From an uncultured Lachnospiraceae bacterium (GTDB lineage: Bacteria > Bacillota > Clostridia > Lachnospirales > Lachnospiraceae): a DNA stretch of 43,912 bases. The notes beneath the pieces were generated by a model. It was given only the letters and a program-made list of their open reading frames with translations, made no database searches and was not told the DNA's origin. The DNA lies in assembly GCA_946403625.1 (NCBI GenBank), contig CAMJAP010000017.1:1-43912 (forward strand), read 5' to 3'. Shown piece by piece: positions 31,379-38,979 of this stretch. Made by a program: the position numbers and the translations under genes. The stretch's first letter is position 1, and each line of letters begins with the position of its first letter.

Positions 31379-32375
31379 ATTGAAAAAACAACAGGTACAG
31401 AACTTGAAAGATGCTTACGGAAGGACAATTGATTATCTGCGGATCTCGGTAACGGACAAATGTAATCTCCGCTGCAAATACTGTATGCCGGAGGGGGGCG
31501 TACCGAGTGTTTCTCATCAGGAGATACTCACGTTAGAGGAGATCGCACGCGTGGTAGAAGTGATGGCCGGGATGGGACTGAAAAAAGTGCGCCTGACCGG
31601 AGGCGAACCGCTGGTGCGCAAGAACATCACGGAACTGGTGAGGCAGATCCGCCGGATGCCCGGGATTGAACAGCTGGCACTGACGACCAATGCGGTACGG
31701 CTGGCAGAGATGTTGCCCGAACTGGAAGCGGCAGGACTGAATCGTGTGAATATCAGTATCGATACCCTGGACCGGGAACGTTATGAGCGGATCACCGGGA
31801 AGGATGCACTGGAACAGGTGCTGGCAGGAATCGATGCGGCCTATGAAAAAGGGATGCAGGTGAAACTCAACTGTGTACCCGTACGGGAATGCAATCCGCA
31901 GGATCCGCTGCAGCTGGCACTTTTGGCAAAAGAGCGAAAGATGGATGTACGCTTTATCGAACTGATGCCGATCGGGCAGGGCAGATATTATACCGGTATC
32001 GGATCCGGAGAATTGTTGCAGCAGTTTGCAGAGCATTTTGGACAGGGGACGTCGATCCCGTATGATGGCGAAGGCCCGGCGCAGTATTATGCGTTTCCGG
32101 GATTTGCCGGACGCATCGGATTTATCTCGCCGATCTCGCACAAGTTCTGCGCGGATTGCAACCGGCTGCGACTGACGGCGGAGGGACGGCTGAAACTGTG
32201 TCTGTACTACAAGGACGGAACGGATCTGCGGGAGAAACTGCGGAACGGAGCAACGGAGGCGGAACTGCAGGCAGCGATAAACGAGGCCTTGCAGCAGAAA
32301 CCGAAGGAGCATGCGTTTGGCGGAACCGACAGTGGACAGACGGAACAAAAACGGATGAACCAGATCGGTGGATAG
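31371..32375 (+). CDS. moaA: GTP 3',8-cyclase MoaA (radical SAM)
   Basis: The 334-residue enzyme has the radical-SAM cluster C31-x3-C35-x2-C38 in TDKCNLRCKYCMPEGG, KVRLTGGEPLVRKNI, and the second Fe-S cluster in KFCADCNRLRLTAEGRLKLCLY. It ends in IGG, the double glycine needed for MoaA activity. It forms 3',8-cyclo-GTP, the first step of molybdopterin synthesis, with MoaC taking the product. The start ATG at 31371 lies inside the end of ybaK; no strong ribosome site is present, so coupling with ybaK is likely. Confidence 0.94.
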   Translation: MRKLKKQQVQNLKDAYGRTIDYLRISVTDKCNLRCKYCMPEGGVPSVSHQEILTLEEIARVVEVMAGMGLKKVRLTGGEPLVRKNITELVRQIRRMPGIEQLALTTNAVRLAEMLPELEAAGLNRVNISIDTLDRERYERITGKDALEQVLAGIDAAYEKGMQVKLNCVPVRECNPQDPLQLALLAKERKMDVRFIELMPIGQGRYYTGIGSGELLQQFAEHFGQGTSIPYDGEGPAQYYAFPGFAGRIGFISPISHKFCADCNRLRLTAEGRLKLCLYYKDGTDLREKLRNGATEAELQAAINEALQQKPKEHAFGGTDSGQTEQKRMNQIGG

Positions 32376-32393
32376 AGAAGGGAAGGAACAGCT

Positions 32394-33320
32394 ATGGGAA
32401 TCGTAAAAGCGGTATGTATCAGCGAGCAAAAAGGAACGGCCAAGCAGAATATCGGCAAATGCAAACTGATCGAAAACTGGGGACTGGAAAAAGATGCGCA
32501 TGCCGGCTACTGGCACCGTCAGGTGAGTTTGCTCAGCTATGAGGCGGTGGAAGCCTTCAAAGCAAGAGGGGCAAAGGTGGAAGACGGCGCATTCGGTGAA
32601 AACCTGCTGGTGGAAGGCTATGATTTTAAAACTTTGCCCATCGGGACGATCTTTAAATGCGGTGATGTGGTGCTGGAACTGACACAGATCGGCAAGAAGT
32701 GTCATACGGAATGTGAGATCCACAAAATGGTGGGCGACTGCATTATGCCACGGGAAGGCGTGTTTGCTATCGTTCTGCGGGGCGGCGAGATCAGCGTAGG
32801 CGATGAACTGACCGTGGCGGAAAAGAACGGATATTCTGCAGCGGTGATCACGGCAAGTGACAAAGGCAGTCAGGGCGAACGAGAGGATAAGAGCGGACCG
32901 GCGGTGGCGGCGACGCTAAAGGGATACGGTTATGATGTGAAAAGTATTTCCGTGATCCCGGATGATGAAGAGACGATCTACCGGGAATTGCTAAAACTGG
33001 TGGATGAAGAGCAGGTGGATTTGGTTTTTACCACCGGCGGAACGGGATTTTCCCCGAGAGACAATACCCCGGAGGCAACGCTGCGGGCTGCGACAAAGAA
33101 TGTACCGGGCATTGCGGAGGCCATCCGTTATAATAGTCTGCAGATCACGAGCCGGGCTATGCTTTCGAGAGCGGTATCCGTGATGCGCGGGCAGTCCCTG
33201 ATCATCAACCTGCCCGGCAGTCCCAAAGCGGTAAAAGAGTGCCTGGATTATGTACTGCCGGTCCTGGGACATGGTATGGGGATCTTGACCGGGCGCGAAG
33301 GGGAATGCGGGAGAAGATAG
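32394..33320 (+). CDS. MOSC domain - MogA/MoaB fusion protein
   Basis: The 308-residue protein joins a MOSC domain (1-145: KAVCISEQKGTAK, GLEKDAHAGYWHRQVSLLS, DGAFGENLLVEGYDF and the conserved Cys in IGKKCHTECEI) to a MogA/MoaB domain (about 147-308: AAVITASDKGSQGERED, LVFTTGGTGFSPRDNTPEAT, LPGSPKAVKECLDYVLPVL). MOSC domains bind sulfur-bearing molybdenum cofactor; MogA adenylylates molybdopterin before MoeA adds metal. The fusion is known in Clostridia and would bring sulfur handling and metal insertion together. AAGGAACAGCT precedes the ATG, 18 bases after moaA. Confidence 0.9.
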   Translation: MGIVKAVCISEQKGTAKQNIGKCKLIENWGLEKDAHAGYWHRQVSLLSYEAVEAFKARGAKVEDGAFGENLLVEGYDFKTLPIGTIFKCGDVVLELTQIGKKCHTECEIHKMVGDCIMPREGVFAIVLRGGEISVGDELTVAEKNGYSAAVITASDKGSQGEREDKSGPAVAATLKGYGYDVKSISVIPDDEETIYRELLKLVDEEQVDLVFTTGGTGFSPRDNTPEATLRAATKNVPGIAEAIRYNSLQITSRAMLSRAVSVMRGQSLIINLPGSPKAVKECLDYVLPVLGHGMGILTGREGECGRR

Positions 33321-33321
33321 G

Positions 33322-33969
33322 ATGAGTACGCTGAAGGATGTTATGCTGATACTGAAAATCCGGCCCGGGATGATCATGGGACGCCCGGGGGGATTTAATC
33401 TGCGGGAGATCGGAATCTATATTAACGGTTTCATTCATGGGTGCGCCCAGGAAGGCTTTGAGAAAACATTTCATAATTGGTTTGGGCAATTTGTGGACCA
33501 AAAACTGAATGTGGAACCGGAAGGTTTCGAATGGTGGTTTGATAGCATCTATTCCAAAACAGACAGTGAAGAAGAGGCACAAAAGATGTTTTATTCTCTT
33601 TATGAAGAGTTTTATACACTTTACGGTGCCAGAAGACTCACAGACAGTTTTGTGGAAAGGCCCATCTGGAAACTGAGCGGGAAATATGAAGATTTTTGCT
33701 GGACAATTCCGGATGTGGAACTGAAACTGGGATATGAAATGGAGTTACAAAAAGAGATTACACAAGAGCATGCACTGTATTCAAAAATTGAAAAACTGGA
33801 GACGGTTGCATACTCCGAAAGAGCGGACGATGTTATTTTCTCTGACGGACACAATTGTTTTCTTGTTCATTTGACATGGGGAAAGTCTGACGCGATATAT
33901 CCGAAATATGAAGAGATTGACAGTCTGAAAGCTGAAGAATTTCTGGAAAAATACTATCTGGAAAGATAA
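33322..33969 (+). CDS. Hypothetical protein, possibly immunity-like
   Basis: The 215-residue protein starts one base after the MOSC-MogA stop. Residues 1-95 include LKDVMLILKIRPGMIMGRPGGFNLREIGIYINGFIHG and EWWFDSIYSK; residues about 160-215 include VIFSDGHNCFLVHLTWG and YEEIDSLKAEEFLEKY. Both parts look like small acidic domains found in contact-toxin immunity proteins, but I cannot name a family. Base composition is more A/T-rich toward the 3' half than the cofactor genes before it, which may indicate later arrival. No toxin gene is near. No membrane segment or signal peptide. Confidence 0.6.
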   Translation: MSTLKDVMLILKIRPGMIMGRPGGFNLREIGIYINGFIHGCAQEGFEKTFHNWFGQFVDQKLNVEPEGFEWWFDSIYSKTDSEEEAQKMFYSLYEEFYTLYGARRLTDSFVERPIWKLSGKYEDFCWTIPDVELKLGYEMELQKEITQEHALYSKIEKLETVAYSERADDVIFSDGHNCFLVHLTWGKSDAIYPKYEEIDSLKAEEFLEKYYLER

Positions 33970-33971
33970 GC

Positions 33972-34115
33972 GATCACCATAAATCACCCGGCTTTCGCAC
34001 GTATCTGAAACATCAGATCCAAAATAAAAGGATCGCGAAGTTACGGAACGGGATGATGGAACAGGAAGAGTATAAACAGCGTCCGAACGGAGCAGACGGG
34101 AAATTTAACGGTTAG
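33972..34115 (+). pseudogene. Short coding remnant without start
   Basis: In the frame ending at TAG 34113-34115 there is an open stretch of about 47 codons (DHHKSPGFRTYLKH, then KRIAKLRNGMMEQEEYKQRP and more) that continues upstream into the end of the previous gene out of frame. It has protein-like composition but no start with a ribosome site. It may be the C-terminal end of a lost gene. I do not recognise the family. Confidence 0.35.
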
Positions 34116-34133
34116 TTGTATAAAACTACAAAT

Positions 34134-34149
34134 TTGTAAACGCTTTCAC
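34134..34149 (+). promoter_or_regulatory. cre (CcpA) site of the formate dehydrogenase operon
   Basis: TTGTAAACGCTTTCAC fits WTGNNARCGNWWWCAW at all positions but the last. It lies eight bases upstream of the -35 hexamer, centred about 51 bases before the predicted start. Confidence 0.72.
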
Positions 34150-34157
34150 AAAATATC

Positions 34158-34186
34158 TTGTGTTATATTTCACAACATGATAGAAT
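34158..34186 (+). promoter_or_regulatory. Promoter of the formate dehydrogenase operon with overlapping Rex-like operator
   Basis: TTGTGT (34158-34163) and TAGAAT (34181-34186) are 17 bases apart. The 18-bp sequence TTGTGTTATATTTCACAA (34158-34175) has the TTGTG-N8-CACAA form of operators bound by Rex, the NADH-sensing repressor of fermentation genes in Gram-positive bacteria. It covers the -35 and most of the spacer, so binding would block RNA polymerase until NADH rises. A second copy of TTTCACAA lies at 34144-34151. Confidence 0.6.
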
Positions 34187-34261
34187 AAGCATTAGTTAGT
34201 CCGAAGGGCCGTGTTTTGGGCAAAAACACCGATTCCGAGGACATTCTGATGCTTATTTTTT
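34184..34261 (+). ncRNA. Terminator-like structured leader before the formate dehydrogenase genes
   Basis: AATAAGCATTAG (34184-34195) pairs with CTGATGCTTATT (34246-34257) over 12 bp with one wobble and is followed by a run of six T. Within lie GTCC (34199-34202) with GGAC (34239-34242), and GTGTTTT (34211-34217) with AAAACAC (34223-34229), joined by unpaired GAAGGGCC and CGATTCCGA. A long branched stem ending in a T run suggests a regulated terminator. The predicted promoter would start inside the outer stem, so the full stem may form only in transcripts arriving from upstream. No known riboswitch class is recognised. Confidence 0.5.
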
Positions 34262-34321
34262 ATGGGAAATCCGATATCCGAACGGGTTTCCGAACGAGAT
34301 TCGGGAAAGTGAGGTCTGTTC

Positions 34322-36154
34322 ATGCATTCTCAGACAGTGATCTACAAAAACGAGATGAATGAAAAAACAATGAAGTTCCTTGAGCGCTTCGTTAAAAGAG
34401 TGAAAGGAAATCCGCCGGGAGTGTGCCCTATTGCCGTGCAATTATCGTTCCTGCAGAGCGCCAGGAGCCAGACTTGCGGCAAATGTGTACCCTGCCGTGA
34501 CGGTTTGGAGCAGGTAGAAAATATGATGCGCGCCATCGTGGACGGCAAGGCAGATCAGCAGATCCTCGACGATATGGTGGAACTGTGCCATATGATCGAG
34601 GATACGGCGGATTGCGCCATCGGTTATGAAGCAGCGCGAATCGTATTGGAAAGCGTGGAACTTTTCAAAGACGAATATATGAGTCATATCAATGATCACC
34701 GTTGCCAGGATGAAGTGGGACAGAAGATTCCCTGCGTCTCCTATTGCCCGGCGCATGTGGATATTCCGAACTATATCGCGCTGATCGGGGAGCATCGTTA
34801 TGCGGATGCCATCAACTGCATCCGTCTGGACAATCCGTTCCCGACGGCATGTGCATTTATCTGTGAGCATCCCTGCGAGGAAAAGTGCCGCAGAGATTTT
34901 CTGGACAGCCCGGTCAATATCCGCGGACTGAAGAAATTTGCCGTGGATCAGATCTCGGCTGACCAGGTAAAAGTTCCGGAGTGTAATGTAACCACCGGTA
35001 AGAAAGTGGCTGTGGTCGGCGGCGGCCCCAGCGGACTAACGGCGGCTTACTATCTGTCGCTGATGGGACATAAGGTAGTTGTGTTTGAAGAAAAGGATCA
35101 TCTGGGCGGTATGCTGCGTTACGGCATTCCGAATTATCGTCTGCCCAAGGATCGGCTGGATCAGGACATCAATGCGATCCTTTCGACCGGCAATATCGAA
35201 GTAAAATACAATGTGGAGATCCCGAAAGATATTACCATGGAGCAGCTGAGTGCCGAGTATGATGCAATCTACATCGGTATCGGCGCACAGGCCGGCAAGC
35301 GGGTGGATGTTCCGGGAGCGAATGCCAACGGCGTGTATTCCGCCGTGGATATCTTAGGCCGTATCGGCAGAGGGGATATTCCGGATTTCTCCGGCAAGCG
35401 CGTGGTCGTGATCGGCGGCGGTAATGTGGCCATGGATGCATGCCGCAGTGCGATCCGTTGCAAAGCGGATGAAGTGACGGTCGTTTATCGACGCAGACAG
35501 ATCGATATGACGGCTCTGCCGACGGAGATCCAGGGCGCGATCGAAGAAGGCGTGGAACTGCTCACCCTCAATGCGCCGCGTTCGATCAAAGTGGATGAAA
35601 ACAACAATGTGGTGGGCTTTGAAATGCAGCCGCAGATCATCTCCACCTATCGTGCCGGCAAACCGTCGGTTACCGATGCGAAGGAAGAAATGCGCGTGAT
35701 CCCCTGCGATGTGGTATTGCTTGCGATCGGACAGGATATTATCTGCGCACCGTTTATGGATTATGATGTAAATCCGAAGCGCAAGACTTTTGAGACCACG
35801 CCGACGGCGAGACTGAAGTCCTATGAAAAGATCTTTGCGGGCGGAGATTGTGTCTTCGGACCGGCGACCGTGATCAAGGCCATCGGTGCCGGCAAAGTGG
35901 CAGCGATCAATATCGATGAATACCTCGGTTATCATCACAAGATCCTCGGCGCGATCGATTATCCGCAGCCGAAGGAAAACGACCGTACGCATATCGGGCG
36001 TGTACATTTGACGGATCGTTCCGCCAGAGAGCGTAAGAAGAATTTCGAGCCGGTAGAGAATGGCATGACCTACGATGAGGCGATGCAGGAATGCCGGAAA
36101 TGTTTGAGATGTGACCACTTTGGCTGTGGTGTAGTGGAAGGAGGCCGGGTATGA
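34322..36154 (+). CDS. Formate dehydrogenase-associated NAD(P)H/FAD oxidoreductase (NuoF tail - GltD-like fusion)
   Basis: The 610-residue protein begins with the C-terminal Fe-S domain of NuoF-type subunits: CGKCVPCRDGLEQV with C52, C55, C58 and C98. The NuoF FMN/NADH fold is missing. A GltD-like module follows: cysteines C138, C142, C177, C181, C185 and C189 for two Fe-S clusters, an FAD loop VAVVGGGPSGLTAAYYLS (about 228-245), YGIPNYRLPKDRL, a nucleotide loop VVVIGGGNVAMDACRSA, and IFAGGDCVFGPATVIKAI. The end carries CRKCLRCDHFGC. It would pass electrons between NAD(P)H and the catalytic subunit, whose gene overlaps its stop by four bases. GTGAGG precedes the ATG. Cofactor preference (NADH or NADPH) cannot be settled by eye. 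Confidence 0.88.
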   Translation: MHSQTVIYKNEMNEKTMKFLERFVKRVKGNPPGVCPIAVQLSFLQSARSQTCGKCVPCRDGLEQVENMMRAIVDGKADQQILDDMVELCHMIEDTADCAIGYEAARIVLESVELFKDEYMSHINDHRCQDEVGQKIPCVSYCPAHVDIPNYIALIGEHRYADAINCIRLDNPFPTACAFICEHPCEEKCRRDFLDSPVNIRGLKKFAVDQISADQVKVPECNVTTGKKVAVVGGGPSGLTAAYYLSLMGHKVVVFEEKDHLGGMLRYGIPNYRLPKDRLDQDINAILSTGNIEVKYNVEIPKDITMEQLSAEYDAIYIGIGAQAGKRVDVPGANANGVYSAVDILGRIGRGDIPDFSGKRVVVIGGGNVAMDACRSAIRCKADEVTVVYRRRQIDMTALPTEIQGAIEEGVELLTLNAPRSIKVDENNNVVGFEMQPQIISTYRAGKPSVTDAKEEMRVIPCDVVLLAIGQDIICAPFMDYDVNPKRKTFETTPTARLKSYEKIFAGGDCVFGPATVIKAIGAGKVAAINIDEYLGYHHKILGAIDYPQPKENDRTHIGRVHLTDRSARERKKNFEPVENGMTYDEAMQECRKCLRCDHFGCGVVEGGRV

Positions 36155-38853
36155 TCGTAAATATCACAATCGACGGAAATCAGGCGGCACTGGATGACAG
36201 ACTGACCATCCTGGAAGCGGCGAAATTTATGGATATCAACATCCCGACACTCTGCTATCTGAAGGATGTCAATGAGATCGGCGCATGCAAGATGTGCGTG
36301 GTGGAAGTGGAAGGCAATGCGCATCTGGTGACATCATGCAATACCAGGATCAAAGACGGTATGGTAGTCAACACCCATTCCGAACGGGTGATCAAGAGCC
36401 GCAAGCAGGTGCTCAATCTGATCCTGGCGAACCATGACGTGCGCTGTTTCTCATGTGCAAAATCCGGTGCATGCCGTCTGCAGGACCTGTCCAACGAATA
36501 CGAGATCACCACATCCCGTTATGAAGGCGATGCAGCAAAGATTCCGGCCAAGAAGGAAAATCCGTTCCTGACCTATTATCCGGAATTGTGCATCAACTGC
36601 CAGCGCTGCGTAAGCACCTGTAATAAGGTGGCCGGCAACGGTGTGCTGCACAACGGCAAATTGGGAACGCGTACCCTGATCGAGGCACCTTTCGGACCGG
36701 ATTGGAAGGAGACCGCCTGCGAATCTTGCGGTAACTGCGCGGAAGCTTGTCCGACCGGTGCACTCATCGCAAAGAACAAAAAGAAATACCAGCCGGGACG
36801 GGTGAAGAAAGTACTGACCACCTGTCCGCACTGCGCAACCGGCTGTCAGTATTATCTGGTGGTAAAAGACAATACCATCGTGGATGTGGAACCGGCAAAC
36901 GGTCCGTCCAACAAGGGCATGCTGTGCGTAAAAGGACGGTTCGGCTCTTTTAATTTCGTGCATCATCCGGAGCGCTTAAAACACCCGCTGATCAAAAACA
37001 AAGAGACCGGCGAGTTTGAACAGGCATCATGGAATGAGGCCATGGATCTGATCGCACAGAAGATGCTGAATATCAAAAAGGAATACGGTCCGGATTCGCT
37101 GGCGGGCTTTGCTTGTTCCCGTTCTCCGAACGAGGACATCTATATGCTGCAGAAGATGGTGCGTTGTGCCTTCGGCTCCAACAATGTGGACAACTGCGCA
37201 CGCGTCTGCCATTCGGCTTCCGTGCACGGTCTGGCGATGACTTTGGGATCCGGTGCAATGACCAATCCCATCGGGGACATTACCAATGATGTGGATGTCA
37301 TTATGCTGGTCGGCTCCAACCCGGAGGAAGCACATCCGGTGGTCGGTATGCAGATCCGTCAGGCAGTGGCAAGGGGCACACGACTGATCGTGGTGGATCC
37401 GCGTGATATCGGTCTGTCCAAGCAGGCGGATATTCATCTGAAATTAAAGCCGGGTACCAATGTGGCATTTGCCAACGGTATGATGAATGTCTTTATCAAC
37501 GAAGGACTGGTGGATGAGGAATTTATCAAAGAGCGTACCGAAGGCTTTGAAGAACTGAAAAAGATCGTGATGGAATACACACCGGAAAAGGTGGGGGAGA
37601 TCTGTCATATTGATCCGGACCACCTGCGGGAAGCAGCGCTGATGTATGCAAAGGCAAAGAAAGCGCCCATCATCTACTGCCTGGGTGTGACCGAACATTC
37701 CACCGGTACCGAAGGCGTTATGTCCATGTCTAATATGGCCATGATGGTAGGCAAACTCGGACGGAGTGGCTGCGGTGTGAACCCGCTGCGCGGTCAGAAT
37801 AATGTACAGGGCGCATGTGATATGGGTGCGATGCCGGGACATTTCCCGGGATACCAGAAAATCACCGATGCACCGGTGATGGAAAAGTTTGAAAAAGCAT
37901 GGGGCGTTGAACTCAATAAGAAACCGGGGGTATTTGCAACGGATGTCTTCGGCGCGGCGATCCGAAAAGAGATCCGCGGATTGTTCATCTTCGGTGAGGA
38001 TCCCATCGTGACGGATGCCGATCAGAACCATGTGCGCAAGGCACTGGAGAGCCTGGACTTTTTGGTGGTGGACGATCTGTTTATGACCGAGACTGCACAG
38101 CTGGCGGATGTGGTACTGCCGGGAACGAGTTATGCGGAAAAGGAAGGTACCTTCTCCAATACCGAACGCCGTGTACAGCGTGTCCGCAAGGCCGTAACCC
38201 TGGAAGGCGAGATGCGTCTGGATACCGATATCTTTATCGACCTGATGAACCGTATGGGATACAAGCAGCCGAGACTGACGTCGGAAGAGATCATGGACGA
38301 GATCGCATCGCTGACGCCGAGCTTCGGCGGCATCAGTCACCGCAGATTAGACCGGGAAGGCGGATTGCAATGGCCGTGTCTGGATAAGAATCATCCGGGT
38401 ACACCGATCATGCATGTCGGCAAGTTTGCAAGAGGACTGGGCTGGTTCTACCCGGCAGAGTATGTGCCGAGCGCAGAACTTCCGGATGAGGAATATCCGT
38501 TCATCCTGATGACCGGCCGTATCCTGTATCATTACAATACCCGTGCGATGACCGGCAAGACCCCGGGCCTGATGGAGCGCGAGGGACATTCCTACATCGA
38601 GATCAATACCGAAGACGCGGCCAGACTGGGCATCGAAAACGGCGAGTTGATCCGTGCGACATCACGAAGAGGTACGATCAAAACGACGGCACGTGTGGGC
38701 GATAAGGTATCCCCGCGGGAGACCTGGATGCCATTCCATTTCCCGGACGGCAATGCGAATGTGCTGACCAATGCGGCGCTGGATAAATACGCGCGTATTC
38801 CGGAATATAAGGTATGTGCGATCCGGATCGAAAAGATCACGGATACGGAATAA
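36151..38853 (+). CDS. Formate dehydrogenase catalytic subunit, cysteine form
   Basis: The 900-residue protein has an N-terminal 2Fe-2S domain (C35, C46, C49, C63), a His-Cys3 cluster (H95, C99, C102, C108), two ferredoxin-type 4Fe-4S clusters (C147/150/153/157 and C190/193/196/200), then the molybdopterin domain with its own cluster (C225, C228, C232, C259). The active-site stretch is NNVDNCARVCHSASVHG, where C353 takes the place of selenocysteine. FNTERRVQRVRKAV-like and PLRGQNNVQGACDMGAMP segments are typical of formate dehydrogenases. It oxidises formate, or reduces CO2, using bis-MGD supplied by the preceding operon. It is translationally coupled with the FAD subunit and ended by a terminator. 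Confidence 0.92.
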   Translation: MIVNITIDGNQAALDDRLTILEAAKFMDINIPTLCYLKDVNEIGACKMCVVEVEGNAHLVTSCNTRIKDGMVVNTHSERVIKSRKQVLNLILANHDVRCFSCAKSGACRLQDLSNEYEITTSRYEGDAAKIPAKKENPFLTYYPELCINCQRCVSTCNKVAGNGVLHNGKLGTRTLIEAPFGPDWKETACESCGNCAEACPTGALIAKNKKKYQPGRVKKVLTTCPHCATGCQYYLVVKDNTIVDVEPANGPSNKGMLCVKGRFGSFNFVHHPERLKHPLIKNKETGEFEQASWNEAMDLIAQKMLNIKKEYGPDSLAGFACSRSPNEDIYMLQKMVRCAFGSNNVDNCARVCHSASVHGLAMTLGSGAMTNPIGDITNDVDVIMLVGSNPEEAHPVVGMQIRQAVARGTRLIVVDPRDIGLSKQADIHLKLKPGTNVAFANGMMNVFINEGLVDEEFIKERTEGFEELKKIVMEYTPEKVGEICHIDPDHLREAALMYAKAKKAPIIYCLGVTEHSTGTEGVMSMSNMAMMVGKLGRSGCGVNPLRGQNNVQGACDMGAMPGHFPGYQKITDAPVMEKFEKAWGVELNKKPGVFATDVFGAAIRKEIRGLFIFGEDPIVTDADQNHVRKALESLDFLVVDDLFMTETAQLADVVLPGTSYAEKEGTFSNTERRVQRVRKAVTLEGEMRLDTDIFIDLMNRMGYKQPRLTSEEIMDEIASLTPSFGGISHRRLDREGGLQWPCLDKNHPGTPIMHVGKFARGLGWFYPAEYVPSAELPDEEYPFILMTGRILYHYNTRAMTGKTPGLMEREGHSYIEINTEDAARLGIENGELIRATSRRGTIKTTARVGDKVSPRETWMPFHFPDGNANVLTNAALDKYARIPEYKVCAIRIEKITDTE

Positions 38854-38861
38854 ATGTCAAC

Positions 38862-38897
38862 AAACAGGGCATAAGGGAATCCGATTGCCCTGTTTTT
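38862..38897 (+). terminator. Rho-independent terminator of the formate dehydrogenase operon
   Basis: AAACAGGGCA (38862-38871), 14-base loop, TGCCCTGTTT (38886-38895), continuing as T residues. Confidence 0.88.
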
Positions 38898-38904
38898 GCA
38901 TTAT

Positions 38905-38934
38905 TTGCATTTGGCAGAGCAGGCATGATATAAT
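38905..38934 (+). promoter_or_regulatory. Promoter of the diguanylate cyclase gene
   Basis: TTGCAT (38905-38910) and TATAAT (38929-38934) are 18 bases apart, with the start codon at 38980 preceded by AAAGGGAG. Confidence 0.65.
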
Positions 38935-38979
38935 AATAGGCAGTTTTTTATCTTTGGGGATTCAAAAGGGAGTTGCAAC

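Noticed and set aside
37200-37215. Selenocysteine codon in formate dehydrogenase
   Set aside because: The active-site codon is TGC (cysteine) and no in-frame TGA occurs, so no SECIS element is needed.
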